Of a stretch of 7,355 nucleotides of DNA, positions 1 through 6,420 are shown piece after piece; positions within the stretch are counted from its first letter, which is position 1, and each line of letters starts with the position of its first letter. Location: positions 1 to 7,355 of the forward strand of contig JAUXFK010000153.1 in assembly GCA_030623035.1 (NCBI GenBank). The letters are read 5' to 3'. Below the pieces are notes generated by a model that saw only the letters and a program-made list of their open reading frames with translations, was not told the origin of the DNA and searched no databases. The stretch comes from Deltaproteobacteria bacterium (GTDB taxonomy: Bacteria; Desulfobacterota; UBA8473). The translations under genes and the position numbers were made by a program.

Positions 1-147
1 GAGTTCTGCACGGTTTAAAATTTGATTGCCGTTGAAGCTTGGCTAGTGCTTTCTGTTTCATAAGGCTAAAATAATACCAATAATCAATAGGCGTTCATCC
101 ATAATAGATTTTTGCCATATAATATATTATATACCATATAATGTCAA
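1..147 (-). repeat. Long direct repeat, copy 1 (77-bp core plus promoter tail)
   Basis: Positions 1-77 match 6308-6384 at 74 of 77 positions; the differences are at 14, 37 and 44. After the core the copies diverge, with about 35 extra bases here, then become similar again over an AT-rich block ending in ATGTCAA (141-147 here, 6413-6419 in copy 2). I assign it to the minus strand because the shared tail holds a leftward promoter, so the core would be transcribed leftward. On that strand an ATG at 61-59 opens a frame beginning MKQKALAKLQRQ that stays open to the window edge, with no visible Shine-Dalgarno sequence. The core could be a conserved leader, a small RNA gene or the end of a mobile repeat. 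The repetition is certain; its meaning is not. Confidence 0.9.
119..147 (-). promoter_or_regulatory. Leftward sigma70-type promoter in repeat copy 1
   Basis: Reading the minus strand, a perfect -35 TTGACA (147-142) is followed by exactly 17 bases and a -10 TATTAT (124-119). The spacer and surroundings are extremely AT-rich. The same architecture occurs in repeat copy 2 although the spacer sequence has drifted, which supports function. A transcript would start near position 112 and run leftward through the 77-bp core out of the window, towards a gene that cannot be seen. A perfect 16-bp palindrome (117-132) overlaps the -10 box and could be an operator, or may simply reflect the AT alternation. 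Confidence 0.6.
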
Positions 148-241
148 CAAATAAATTATTCCTATTTCTAATTTATCTTTTATTTCAACTGTTTATCTTA
201 TTTTATTTTAATTACTTATGGAAAGTTATGCTTAATTTTTG

Positions 242-270
242 TTGACAAAAATGGGAGGATGTCAGATGAT
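242..270 (+). promoter_or_regulatory. Candidate promoter of the dehydratase-like operon
   Basis: A perfect TTGACA lies at 242-247. Seventeen bases downstream is GATGAT (265-270), a 4-of-6 match to the -10 consensus; TATTAT at 271-276 is a better hexamer but sits 23 bases away. Transcription would start around 276-283, giving a leader of about 45 bases that includes the palindrome at 279-296. The -35 box is strong and the -10 ambiguous, so an activator may be needed. The position before two coupled genes supports the call. Confidence 0.4.
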
Positions 271-278
271 TATTATGA

Positions 279-296
279 ACTCTTTTTAAAAAGAGT
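279..296. promoter_or_regulatory. Perfect 18-bp palindrome, candidate operator
   Basis: The sequence actctttttaaaaagagt is its own reverse complement. It lies between the promoter candidate and the ribosome binding site of the first dehydratase-like gene, where a bound repressor would block initiation or early elongation. The GntR-type regulator encoded in this window is a possible ligand, but I see no matching palindrome upstream of gntR or of the radical enzyme, so that link is only a guess. As RNA it would form a hairpin with no real loop and little GC, so a terminator is unlikely. Confidence 0.4.
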
Positions 297-326
297 AATT
301 CATCCAAGACAATAAGGAGGTGTCTT

Positions 327-1469
327 ATGGAAGAGGTATTAAACAGATTCCTTGAAATAACCGCAGATCCTTACAATAGCATCGCACAATACAAGGAGAA
401 GACAGGGCAAAAGGTTATTGGCTGTTTTCCGATGTGGATACCAGAGGAGATAATCCATGCTGCAAAAGCCTTGCCAGTGGTAATGTGGAGAAGTAACGAA
501 CCAGTAACATTGGGACATGTTCACCTGCCACCATATAACTGTGCAATATCGAGAAGCATTGTTGATGATGCATTAAAAGGGAAACTGGATTTCATGGATG
601 GCATGATCTTCTTCCGTGAGTGTCTCATATCTGAAGAAGTACCATTCATTTTGGAAAAAAATATCAAGCTTTCATACATTGATTTCCTCTATTTCCCACC
701 TCTGTATTTAGATGATGTTGGTAGAGACTTTATGTTGGGCGAGTTAGAAATATTTAAGAAGGGGATCGAAAAGCTTACCGGCAAAGATATCTCCGATGCG
801 GCACTTCTGGAAAGTATCGAAATATACAATGAGAATCGAAGCCTTCTTAGAGAGTTATATGAGGTGAGGAAGAAGACTCCGGGTATACTCAAGGGAAGAG
901 ATATATTAAATATTGTCTGGTCAGGCATGCTGATGCCAAAGGAAGAGCACAACAGTTTGCTGAGGGACTTATTAGAAGAGATTCGAAACTCAAAGGTAAC
1001 CCAGCAGGTAGATGAAAGGCGAAAAGTAATCCTAACAGGTTGTCTTTGTCAAACGCCTCAAGTTGAGATCCTTGATCTGATAGAGAACCTTGGCATGACA
1101 ATCATTGATGACGACTTATTCACCGGCTCAAGGTACTTTATCAGTGATCTAGAGGTTAATGGCAATCCTTTAAAATCTATGGTTGATCGTTATTTTAAAC
1201 GACCTCCAATATGTCCCACCAAAGCTGACTTTGAAACCCATTTGGGAGACTATCTGGCAGATATGGCCAAAAAAGTCGAAGCAGATGGGGTAATCTATTT
1301 TCTTACCAAGATGTGTCCTCCTCAATTGACTTATTATCCCGACGTGAAGAGGAGACTTGCAAAGAGGGGTGTCCCTGAGATACTGATTGAGATAGAACAT
1401 GAACTCATCTCTTTAGAGGGAACACGTACTCGGCTCGAAGCATTCAAGGAAACAATAGGAGGTGTCTAA
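327..1469 (+). CDS. 2-hydroxyacyl-CoA dehydratase / benzoyl-CoA reductase-type small subunit (HgdB/BcrC family)
   Basis: This 380-residue protein belongs to the HGD-D family of iron-sulfur subunits, which either remove water from 2-hydroxyacyl-CoA or reduce the aromatic ring of benzoyl-CoA after ATP-driven one-electron transfer from a separate activator. Family landmarks are the N-terminal GCFPMWIPEEIIHAAKALPV block (residues 32-51, matching the usual GYFxxYxPEE), the DFMDGMIFFREC block (88-99) and the C-terminal KMCPPQLTYYP and GTRTRLEAF segments (328-373). Likely cluster ligands are Cys72, Cys99 and Cys330; others are Cys33, Cys239, Cys241 and Cys296. The ATG is preceded by AAGGAGGT with a 5-base spacer. 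The length, and the order small-then-large subunit, fit BcrC/BadD/BzdN (about 380 aa) better than HgdB, which normally follows HgdA. The activator is absent here, so dehydratase versus reductase cannot be decided. It should be a cytoplasmic heterodimer partner of the next gene. Confidence 0.88.
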   Translation: MEEVLNRFLEITADPYNSIAQYKEKTGQKVIGCFPMWIPEEIIHAAKALPVVMWRSNEPVTLGHVHLPPYNCAISRSIVDDALKGKLDFMDGMIFFRECLISEEVPFILEKNIKLSYIDFLYFPPLYLDDVGRDFMLGELEIFKKGIEKLTGKDISDAALLESIEIYNENRSLLRELYEVRKKTPGILKGRDILNIVWSGMLMPKEEHNSLLRDLLEEIRNSKVTQQVDERRKVILTGCLCQTPQVEILDLIENLGMTIIDDDLFTGSRYFISDLEVNGNPLKSMVDRYFKRPPICPTKADFETHLGDYLADMAKKVEADGVIYFLTKMCPPQLTYYPDVKRRLAKRGVPEILIEIEHELISLEGTRTRLEAFKETIGGV

Positions 1470-2750
1470 ATGTGGAAATCAGAGCACAAACTCAACAGGC
1501 TTGAATCAACAAGATTGATAGGCCCTATGGTGGATAATCACTGGGCACAATTAAGGGAGGCAAAGAGTAAAGGAGAAAAGATTGCATGGGCATCTGGCCC
1601 TTCCTTTATGTATCCATATGCCATTGGCATGAAATGCCATTTCATGGCAGGCTATGCATCTTACTGTGCAGGCAGGCATGCTGCCGATCGAATACTGGAG
1701 ATAGCAGAAGCGGATGGCGAGCTGCGCGATACCTGTTCATATCATCGGCTTCATATGGGGATGTCGGCAGCGGTAAGGGAAGGTCACGAGGTGAGGGAGG
1801 ATGTTATTCTTCCAATGCCTGATCTGATGATATCCGGAAGGTTTTGCACGGAGCAATCCCATTATAATGAGTCTCTTTACCGCAGACACGGTATTCGTCA
1901 TGTGGGAATTGAACACCCCTCTCCTCGAAAAGAGGAAGATTTCCCCAGGATAGAGGCATACCTGGTAAGGCAAATCAATGAGATACTCATACCAACCCTC
2001 GAAGATGTTTGCGGCAAGCCATTCGATTATGAGAAATTCAGTGAGATTATGTGGGTGCTTAAAAAGGCATGCCTGGTAAGAAACGAATGTTGGGAGTTCT
2101 TTAAGAAAAAACCTCTTCCCTGGACATTGTGGGATTACGCAGTGAGTCTGGCTCCTGTCATCTACCTGATGGGAAAGCCAGAAACCGTACCCTATTATGA
2201 GAAGGTAAGGGATGAGCTTGCCGAGAGGGTGGAGAAAAACATACCTGCCATAGGACCAGACGGAGAAAAGTACCGCATCATGTGGGATGGCTGGATACCC
2301 TGGGCATTTTTAAGCAGATTCTTAGGGAAACTTCTCTCTAGAGGGGCTGCGCCTGTGTGTGGAAGGTATCCCTGGGAATTCTTCCCGAACCCTGAGTTTA
2401 TTGATCCAGAGATAGACCCGATACGTAATTTCGTACAGGTTTGGTACTCTGGAATGAGGCTATTCTATCATGATTCCCCTTATGGGGCAGAAGAGATATT
2501 TTCAGAGATGATCGAAGATTATTCAATAGATGGGATAATCATGTTTTCCTCTAAGACATGCAGGCTTTGGAACCGGGGCCAACTGGACTTATTGAGTATA
2601 ATGGAAAAGAAATATGGCATACCTTCGATCATTATTGAAGGGGATATGATCGATTCGACTATGATCTCTGATGCACAAATAGATACGAGACTGGAAGCAT
2701 TATTTGAGATGATAGACGGGAGGAGAAAAAGAAGCAATCATTCAAGATAA
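1470..2750 (+). CDS. 2-hydroxyacyl-CoA dehydratase / benzoyl-CoA reductase-type large subunit (HgdA/BcrB family)
   Basis: This 426-residue protein is the second HGD-D family subunit and should pair with the preceding product. The three-cysteine pattern expected for a [4Fe-4S] cluster with one open site is present: Cys89 in DTCSYHR, Cys126 in GRFCTE and Cys364 in SSKTCRLW. Other family blocks are GYASYCAGRHAADRILEIAE (61-80), which occupies the place of the usual Y-P-E-N-H/A region, and IPSIIIEGDMID (384-395) with DTRLEAL near the end. The ATG follows the upstream stop codon directly, and its AGGAGGTG site lies inside the end of the first gene with a 5-base spacer, so the two are translationally coupled. 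The size is close to BcrB/BadE (about 435 aa) and FldB (about 410), shorter than HgdA (about 477). The stop is one base from the stop of the convergent radical enzyme gene. Confidence 0.88.
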   Translation: MWKSEHKLNRLESTRLIGPMVDNHWAQLREAKSKGEKIAWASGPSFMYPYAIGMKCHFMAGYASYCAGRHAADRILEIAEADGELRDTCSYHRLHMGMSAAVREGHEVREDVILPMPDLMISGRFCTEQSHYNESLYRRHGIRHVGIEHPSPRKEEDFPRIEAYLVRQINEILIPTLEDVCGKPFDYEKFSEIMWVLKKACLVRNECWEFFKKKPLPWTLWDYAVSLAPVIYLMGKPETVPYYEKVRDELAERVEKNIPAIGPDGEKYRIMWDGWIPWAFLSRFLGKLLSRGAAPVCGRYPWEFFPNPEFIDPEIDPIRNFVQVWYSGMRLFYHDSPYGAEEIFSEMIEDYSIDGIIMFSSKTCRLWNRGQLDLLSIMEKKYGIPSIIIEGDMIDSTMISDAQIDTRLEALFEMIDGRRKRSNHSR

Positions 2751-2751
2751 A

Positions 2752-5244
2752 TTAAGAGTGTAAGGCTTCAGTCCCCATACTATGTTCTGTTCTGGTAATA
2801 ATCTGATCTTGCATCTCCTTTCCCATGTCGATAAAATAAGCGCTGAACCCTGCTACCCTTACGGTCAGATCAGAGTAACGCTCAGGGTGACTTTGTGCAT
2901 CGAGTAATATTTCTCTGTCTATGATGTTGAACTGGATATGGTGAATACCCAGGTCGACGAATTCCTTAAGATAGGATATAAACACGTCTTTGTAGGCGCT
3001 ACTCAAGTATTGAGGCTGGACTTTCTGGTTTAGCAAGTGATTGAAGGTTGTCAGTGGGTCTACCTTGGCCACGGAATTTAATACTGCAGTTGGGCCTTGA
3101 ATATCCGTACCAATGGCAGGAGAGACCGTCCCGTCATTGAATAGATCACGATCCTTTCTGCCGTCAGGCGTCGCACCGGTAAGACCGCTATATGCATAGT
3201 AGCTTGAGCCTCCTGACCCGTCTACCTGGTAATGCCCGCCATATAAATTTTTGAAGCTCTCCATTACCTTTGTGGTTTTCTGTATAAGGTCCCTTGCAAA
3301 AATGTCTACATAGTCATCGTCATTCCCAAACTTTGGGGCATTGATGAACATCTGCCGTAATTCTTCCTTGTCCTCCCAGTTATTCTTTAGAGCATCTAAA
3401 AGCTGATCCATCCTAATCTTCTTTTCATCAAAGATTAATTTCTTGATTGCAATCAATGAGTTGACTACGGTGATGTGTCCAACAGATTGAATGAGACTGT
3501 GAGGGAAATATTTATAGGTTCTGCAATCGGTTGCATTCTCAATACAGCCATCAAGCATTGCCGAATTGAAAGGTTGGGGGATATTCTCCTCTTCGAGTTT
3601 ATCTACGATATTGTTGATTACAACCATCTTTTCCGTAAAAACCCTTACCTGTGTCAAAAAGGCAGCCACCATCTCTTCAATATTGGTGAATGTAAGGGGG
3701 TTTGCCGTGGGATAGCCGTATTCTTTGTCGCTGAATCTGTCTATCCCCTGATATAAGGCATACTCGAGACACTTTGGCAAGACAAGCATCCCACCAACCG
3801 CGCGATGTGCCATGGGTTTACCAGGCAAAGCCCATCTCATACAACCTTCGATTGAATAATTCCTGGCTATCTCTACGGGTATTCCCTTGGCAATCAGATA
3901 TGGAATGTAGAACTCATCATTGAAGAAAGAAAGAAGCCCTGCCTTCTCTTTTAATGCGTCTGTGATCGCAGACAGGAAATGCATGGGTGTGTTGCGATGG
4001 AGCCTGACAGCAACTGCATACTGGGTCATCCCTATCTTTCTCATTGAATCGAGGACAATATAACTCATCTCATTCGTTGCATCCCCTCCTTCAGGAGTTT
4101 GACCCCCAATCGTCAATACACGTGCCGTCATATTGCCACCGGCCACCATGGATCCTGAAATTGGGGCAGTGAGATCCCCGAGTTCGTTGAATTTAATCCT
4201 TAAGAATTCCATTAACTCCTGTGCCGCTTCTCTTGTTATCCTGCCTTCATCCTTATCCTTCTTAAACAATGGGTAAAGGATCTGATCTATTCTATCCCCT
4301 GTCCCCGTTGTCTGGACATCAATCTGCCTTGTAATAAGTGTGATAAACCAGTAACACTGTATGGCTTCATGCAAGTTTCTCGGTGGATTTCCAGGTACCC
4401 AGTCGCAAGCCTTTGCAATATCCTTTAGCTCCTTTTTCCTTTTCTTGCATTTTTCTTCCTCGGCCATTTTTCCTGCCAGGCTTGCGTATCTCCTGCCCCA
4501 CCTGACGGCAGCCTCCATACTTATTATTACTGCCTCCAAGAAACGTTTCTTCTCCAAATATTGCCTTCCATCGAGATAGATATTCGAGTCTCTTGATATC
4601 TCCTCTAACTTGTCTTTGGCTTCCTTTATCAAGCCGTTTAAACCTACCTTAAACAGCTTATCGTAATTCACTACCTGACCCGCACGGGCACCATGAAACC
4701 ACATAAATGCCCCATGGTTTTTAAAAAAATAGTATGGTTTAACATCTTCGGGAAGTAAATTGCGCTCCGATCCCTGATAGGATATATTCTCCCAGCACCT
4801 GTGAAGTTCGTGCAACTCATTCTTTTCTTCTTTATTGAGCAGCATTGAATACGACCGGTTAACAGCCTTGTCAAGCCAACGGTAGAATTGCTCTGGATAA
4901 GAGATTAGAGAATCGATATCCGGGGCATAATTTCCCACTATCTTTTCATGGTTCTCTATCCATATCGTCATATTGTCCAACAGCCTGGCCAATGCCTTTC
5001 CTCTTTTCAGTACAACCGGTTCCCCCTCTGTCTCCTTGTATGCCTCTGTTATCAACCGAATTCGCTCAATATCAAGCCTAACACCCGGGCGATAGGGCAC
5101 ACCTGCCCCCAACCTGGCGATGTCATCTGCTCTTCCCAGACATCTCAAACCTTTAACCCTACAGATCATCTCATCCCTTAATATCTCTGTTGTTCCCTTC
5201 TCTTTAGTCCTTTCAAGGTCTCTTATTTTTGTTGCCGTTTCCAT
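2752..5244 (-). CDS. Glycyl radical enzyme (PFL-like superfamily) with atypical active-site motif
   Basis: This 830-residue protein is a complete glycyl radical enzyme: a PFL-like domain followed by the glycine radical domain. The radical glycine is Gly799 in RVAGFSAYF, 31 residues from the end. The thiyl radical cysteine is Cys468 in SIEGCMRW. Other landmarks are WVPGNPPRNLHEAIQ (282-296), GDRIDQILYP (316-325), IGGQTPEGGDATNEMSYI (379-396), TPDGRKDRD (692-700) and GPTAVLNSV (717-725). Dehydratases, C-S and C-N lyases and arylacetate decarboxylases have Glu at Cys+2; here it is Arg470, so that base is missing. Fumarate-adding synthases also lack it (BssA reads C-M-S as I recall), and the C-M...P-G-K...R..G-G layout recalls them, but this is a family guess; a new clade is equally possible. 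The ATG follows AAGGAGGTG by 5 bases. The required radical SAM activase is not in the window. Probably cotranscribed with gntR, 90 bases upstream. Confidence 0.93.
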   Translation of the reverse strand: METATKIRDLERTKEKGTTEILRDEMICRVKGLRCLGRADDIARLGAGVPYRPGVRLDIERIRLITEAYKETEGEPVVLKRGKALARLLDNMTIWIENHEKIVGNYAPDIDSLISYPEQFYRWLDKAVNRSYSMLLNKEEKNELHELHRCWENISYQGSERNLLPEDVKPYYFFKNHGAFMWFHGARAGQVVNYDKLFKVGLNGLIKEAKDKLEEISRDSNIYLDGRQYLEKKRFLEAVIISMEAAVRWGRRYASLAGKMAEEEKCKKRKKELKDIAKACDWVPGNPPRNLHEAIQCYWFITLITRQIDVQTTGTGDRIDQILYPLFKKDKDEGRITREAAQELMEFLRIKFNELGDLTAPISGSMVAGGNMTARVLTIGGQTPEGGDATNEMSYIVLDSMRKIGMTQYAVAVRLHRNTPMHFLSAITDALKEKAGLLSFFNDEFYIPYLIAKGIPVEIARNYSIEGCMRWALPGKPMAHRAVGGMLVLPKCLEYALYQGIDRFSDKEYGYPTANPLTFTNIEEMVAAFLTQVRVFTEKMVVINNIVDKLEEENIPQPFNSAMLDGCIENATDCRTYKYFPHSLIQSVGHITVVNSLIAIKKLIFDEKKIRMDQLLDALKNNWEDKEELRQMFINAPKFGNDDDYVDIFARDLIQKTTKVMESFKNLYGGHYQVDGSGGSSYYAYSGLTGATPDGRKDRDLFNDGTVSPAIGTDIQGPTAVLNSVAKVDPLTTFNHLLNQKVQPQYLSSAYKDVFISYLKEFVDLGIHHIQFNIIDREILLDAQSHPERYSDLTVRVAGFSAYFIDMGKEMQDQIITRTEHSMGTEALHS

Positions 5245-5334
5245 CTTTTCACCTCCTTATTGAAAGGGGGTTTTGTTCCATGGTTGTTTCACGAACTTTT
5301 TCTTGCCTTTTTATAGCCAAAGAAATCCGAGGTA

Positions 5335-6006
5335 CTAAATAGCCTCTAAACTATTCAGACGCTCTTTAACTCGTTGACCTGTTATTATCCGATGGTTTTC
5401 CACCAATAACCTGGCCAAGTCAGAATCTCTATCTTCAAATGCTTTTATTATCCTCCCGTGATCCTCTATCCCATCATCTATCACTCCAGGGATAGAGGTG
5501 GCAATATGCCAATAACGCCCAAGAGGACCGATCTTTTCGTATATCAAGTTAATCAAATTGGGTAGTTTACAAAGATCTACAAAGACCCGATGGAACTCAT
5601 TATTTACCTTAAGCCAATTTTTAATATCCTTTTTTAATCCTTCATCTTGCATCTTTTGATGGAGTTTCTTCATCCTATCGATATGCGATGATTCCAACAT
5701 TGGTGTCACCAATTTTGCGACATACCCTTCCAATACCCCTACGATTGCATACGCATCTTCGATATCCGAAGGAGATGCCTTTACAACACGAGCGCCCTTA
5801 TATGGTATGACTTCAACCAGTCTCTCTGCCTCCAGTTTCTTTATTGCCTCACGCAAGGGTATGGAGCTTACTCCAAACTGAGAAGCTAAAGATGACTCTA
5901 TAAGCCTTTCTCCAGGTTTTAACTGGCCTGAAAAAATAGCCTTTTTAAGGTTTTTAAATACAACAGAGGCCAATGAATTTCGTTCTTTTGGAATTGCTTT
6001 AAACAT
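5335..6006 (-). CDS. GntR-family transcriptional regulator, FCD (FadR-type) subfamily
   Basis: This 223-residue protein has an N-terminal winged helix-turn-helix (about residues 10-76). It shows the GntR signature LKPGERLIESSLASQFGVSS, then PLREAIKKLEAERLVE and the wing segment PYKGARVV. A helical FCD effector domain follows (about 80-215). The usual FCD metal ligands are recognisable: Asn135 and His139 in NNEFH, His183 in EDHGR and His205 in ENHRI. Such proteins typically sense carboxylic acids or acyl-CoAs and control adjacent catabolic genes, usually as repressors relieved by the substrate. It lies 90 bases upstream of the radical enzyme on the same strand, with no clear terminator or promoter between them. 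The ATG is the first possible start, since an in-frame stop precedes it. The best Shine-Dalgarno match (AAGGAG) is 12 bases away, which is long and suggests modest translation. The effector cannot be inferred. Confidence 0.92.
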   Translation of the reverse strand: MFKAIPKERNSLASVVFKNLKKAIFSGQLKPGERLIESSLASQFGVSSIPLREAIKKLEAERLVEVIPYKGARVVKASPSDIEDAYAIVGVLEGYVAKLVTPMLESSHIDRMKKLHQKMQDEGLKKDIKNWLKVNNEFHRVFVDLCKLPNLINLIYEKIGPLGRYWHIATSIPGVIDDGIEDHGRIIKAFEDRDSDLARLLVENHRIITGQRVKERLNSLEAI

Positions 6007-6093
6007 CTAACCGATTTTCTCCTTTTTTAGATTATCAATCGAACATCAACTGTGTAGTGTATATCCAGAAATCGCCCCTTTATCGAATCTCTT

Positions 6094-6117
6094 GGATCAA
6101 ATCCAGAATCATGATCC
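6094..6117. promoter_or_regulatory. Spaced dyad upstream of gntR, candidate operator
   Basis: GGATCA (6094-6099) and TGATCC (6112-6117) form perfect 6-bp inverted arms 12 bases apart, about 90-110 bases before the gntR start. The octamer ATCCAGAA between the arms (6101-6108) also occurs at 6063-6070. This would suit autoregulation by the FCD protein, but I see no obvious counterpart near the other genes, and short dyads arise by chance. Confidence 0.22.
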
Positions 6118-6218
6118 TATAAATCGCCAGATATATTCCGGCAAATAAGTTCATTCTATATGAGTCAAAAAAGTCTCTCGATGTTTATAAATAGGTAACA
6201 GTTTAGCTTTTTTAAATG

Positions 6219-6368
6219 TTAGTTGCGAAAGCGGTGGTCAAATTTTAACGCGTGCAACTGTTTGAACATCTTAGTGAGCGTTAAGAAAGAACAGGGGGGA
6301 AAGATGCGAGTTCTGCACGGGTTAAAATTTGATTGCCGTTGAAACTTGGCCAGTGCTTTCTGTTTCAT
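6219..6368 (-). CDS. Doubtful 49-codon ORF spanning repeat copy 2
   Basis: On the minus strand an ATG at 6368 opens a 49-residue frame beginning MKQKALAKFQRQSNF and ending KFDHRFRN, with a TAA at 6221-6219. It starts just downstream of the strong leftward promoter and runs through the repeat core and the inverted arm. The same frame is open through copy 1 to the window edge. Against it: there is no Shine-Dalgarno sequence, the product matches nothing I recognise, and of the three differences between copies one is silent and two change a residue (Leu/Phe, Lys/Asn), so there is no sign of protein-level constraint. It may be a leader peptide, a remnant of a mobile-element gene, or no gene. Confidence 0.15.
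   Translation of the reverse strand: MKQKALAKFQRQSNFNPCRTRIFPPCSFLTLTKMFKQLHALKFDHRFRN
6232..6338. repeat. Imperfect inverted repeat around repeat copy 2
   Basis: The reverse complement of 6232-6256 matches 6314-6338 at 21 of 25 positions. The shared pattern is TGCACG, one differing base, GTTAAAATTTGA, three differing bases, then CCG. The arms are 57 bases apart and could pair in a leftward transcript as a stem with a large loop. The left arm is thus a third, inverted and partial copy of the repeat core. It could be an RNA structure, a pair of protein-binding sites, or the terminal inverted repeats of a decayed small mobile element. Confidence 0.7.
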
Positions 6369-6420
6369 AAGGCTAAAATAATACATAAATAGTATATATT
6401 ATATATTATAAGATGTCAAT
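6308..6420 (-). repeat. Long direct repeat, copy 2
   Basis: The core 6308-6384 is 74/77 identical to 1-77 and in the same orientation, 6307 bases away. The following AT-rich tail to 6420 is similar to 117-147 of copy 1, with about 35 fewer bases between core and promoter. With the promoter at 6391-6419, the predicted start site (near 6384) falls exactly at the edge of the 77-bp core, so the core looks like the start of a transcript. The two copies bracket the dehydratase-like pair, the radical enzyme and gntR. Confidence 0.9.
6391..6419 (-). promoter_or_regulatory. Leftward sigma70-type promoter in repeat copy 2
   Basis: On the minus strand, TTGACA (6419-6414) is separated by exactly 17 bases from TATACT (6396-6391), a near-perfect sigma70 promoter. 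The same -35 box and spacer length occur in repeat copy 1. The promoter reads through the repeat core towards gntR and the radical enzyme, and it begins just 24 bases beyond the stop codon of the metallo-hydrolase gene, which is transcribed in the same direction. Confidence 0.65.

Larger units (their letters stand above)
1..326. other. Intergenic region with divergent promoters
   Basis: No convincing gene lies in these 326 bases; the only frame of note is the doubtful MKQKALAK frame inside the repeat core, cut by the window edge. The stretch contains repeat copy 1 with its leftward promoter, a very AT-rich block at about 78-240, a rightward promoter candidate at 242-270 and an 18-bp palindrome before the ribosome binding site of the first gene. 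It therefore looks like a divergent regulatory region between the dehydratase-like operon and an unseen leftward transcription unit. Confidence 0.6.

Noticed and set aside
3475..3756. 93-codon open frame on the + strand
   Set aside because: It lies entirely opposite the conserved glycyl radical enzyme coding sequence, has no Shine-Dalgarno support and looks like an antisense shadow.
5245..5334. Separate promoter for the radical enzyme in the 90-base gap after gntR
   Set aside because: I could not find a -35/-10 pair with acceptable spacing on the minus strand, so cotranscription with gntR is the simpler reading.
6232..6338. Integron attC-like site, because of GTTAAAA boxes in inverted orientation
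   Set aside because: The boxes do not fit the GTTRRRY core consensus, and no integrase or cassette structure is present.
6304..6342. Tiny + strand frame MRVLHGLKFDCR in repeat copy 2, preceded by a G-rich stretch
   Set aside because: It has only 12 codons and no following gene on the + strand. The reading VLHGLKFDCR is open in copy 1, but the shared promoter reads the other way, so a leader peptide on this strand is unlikely.
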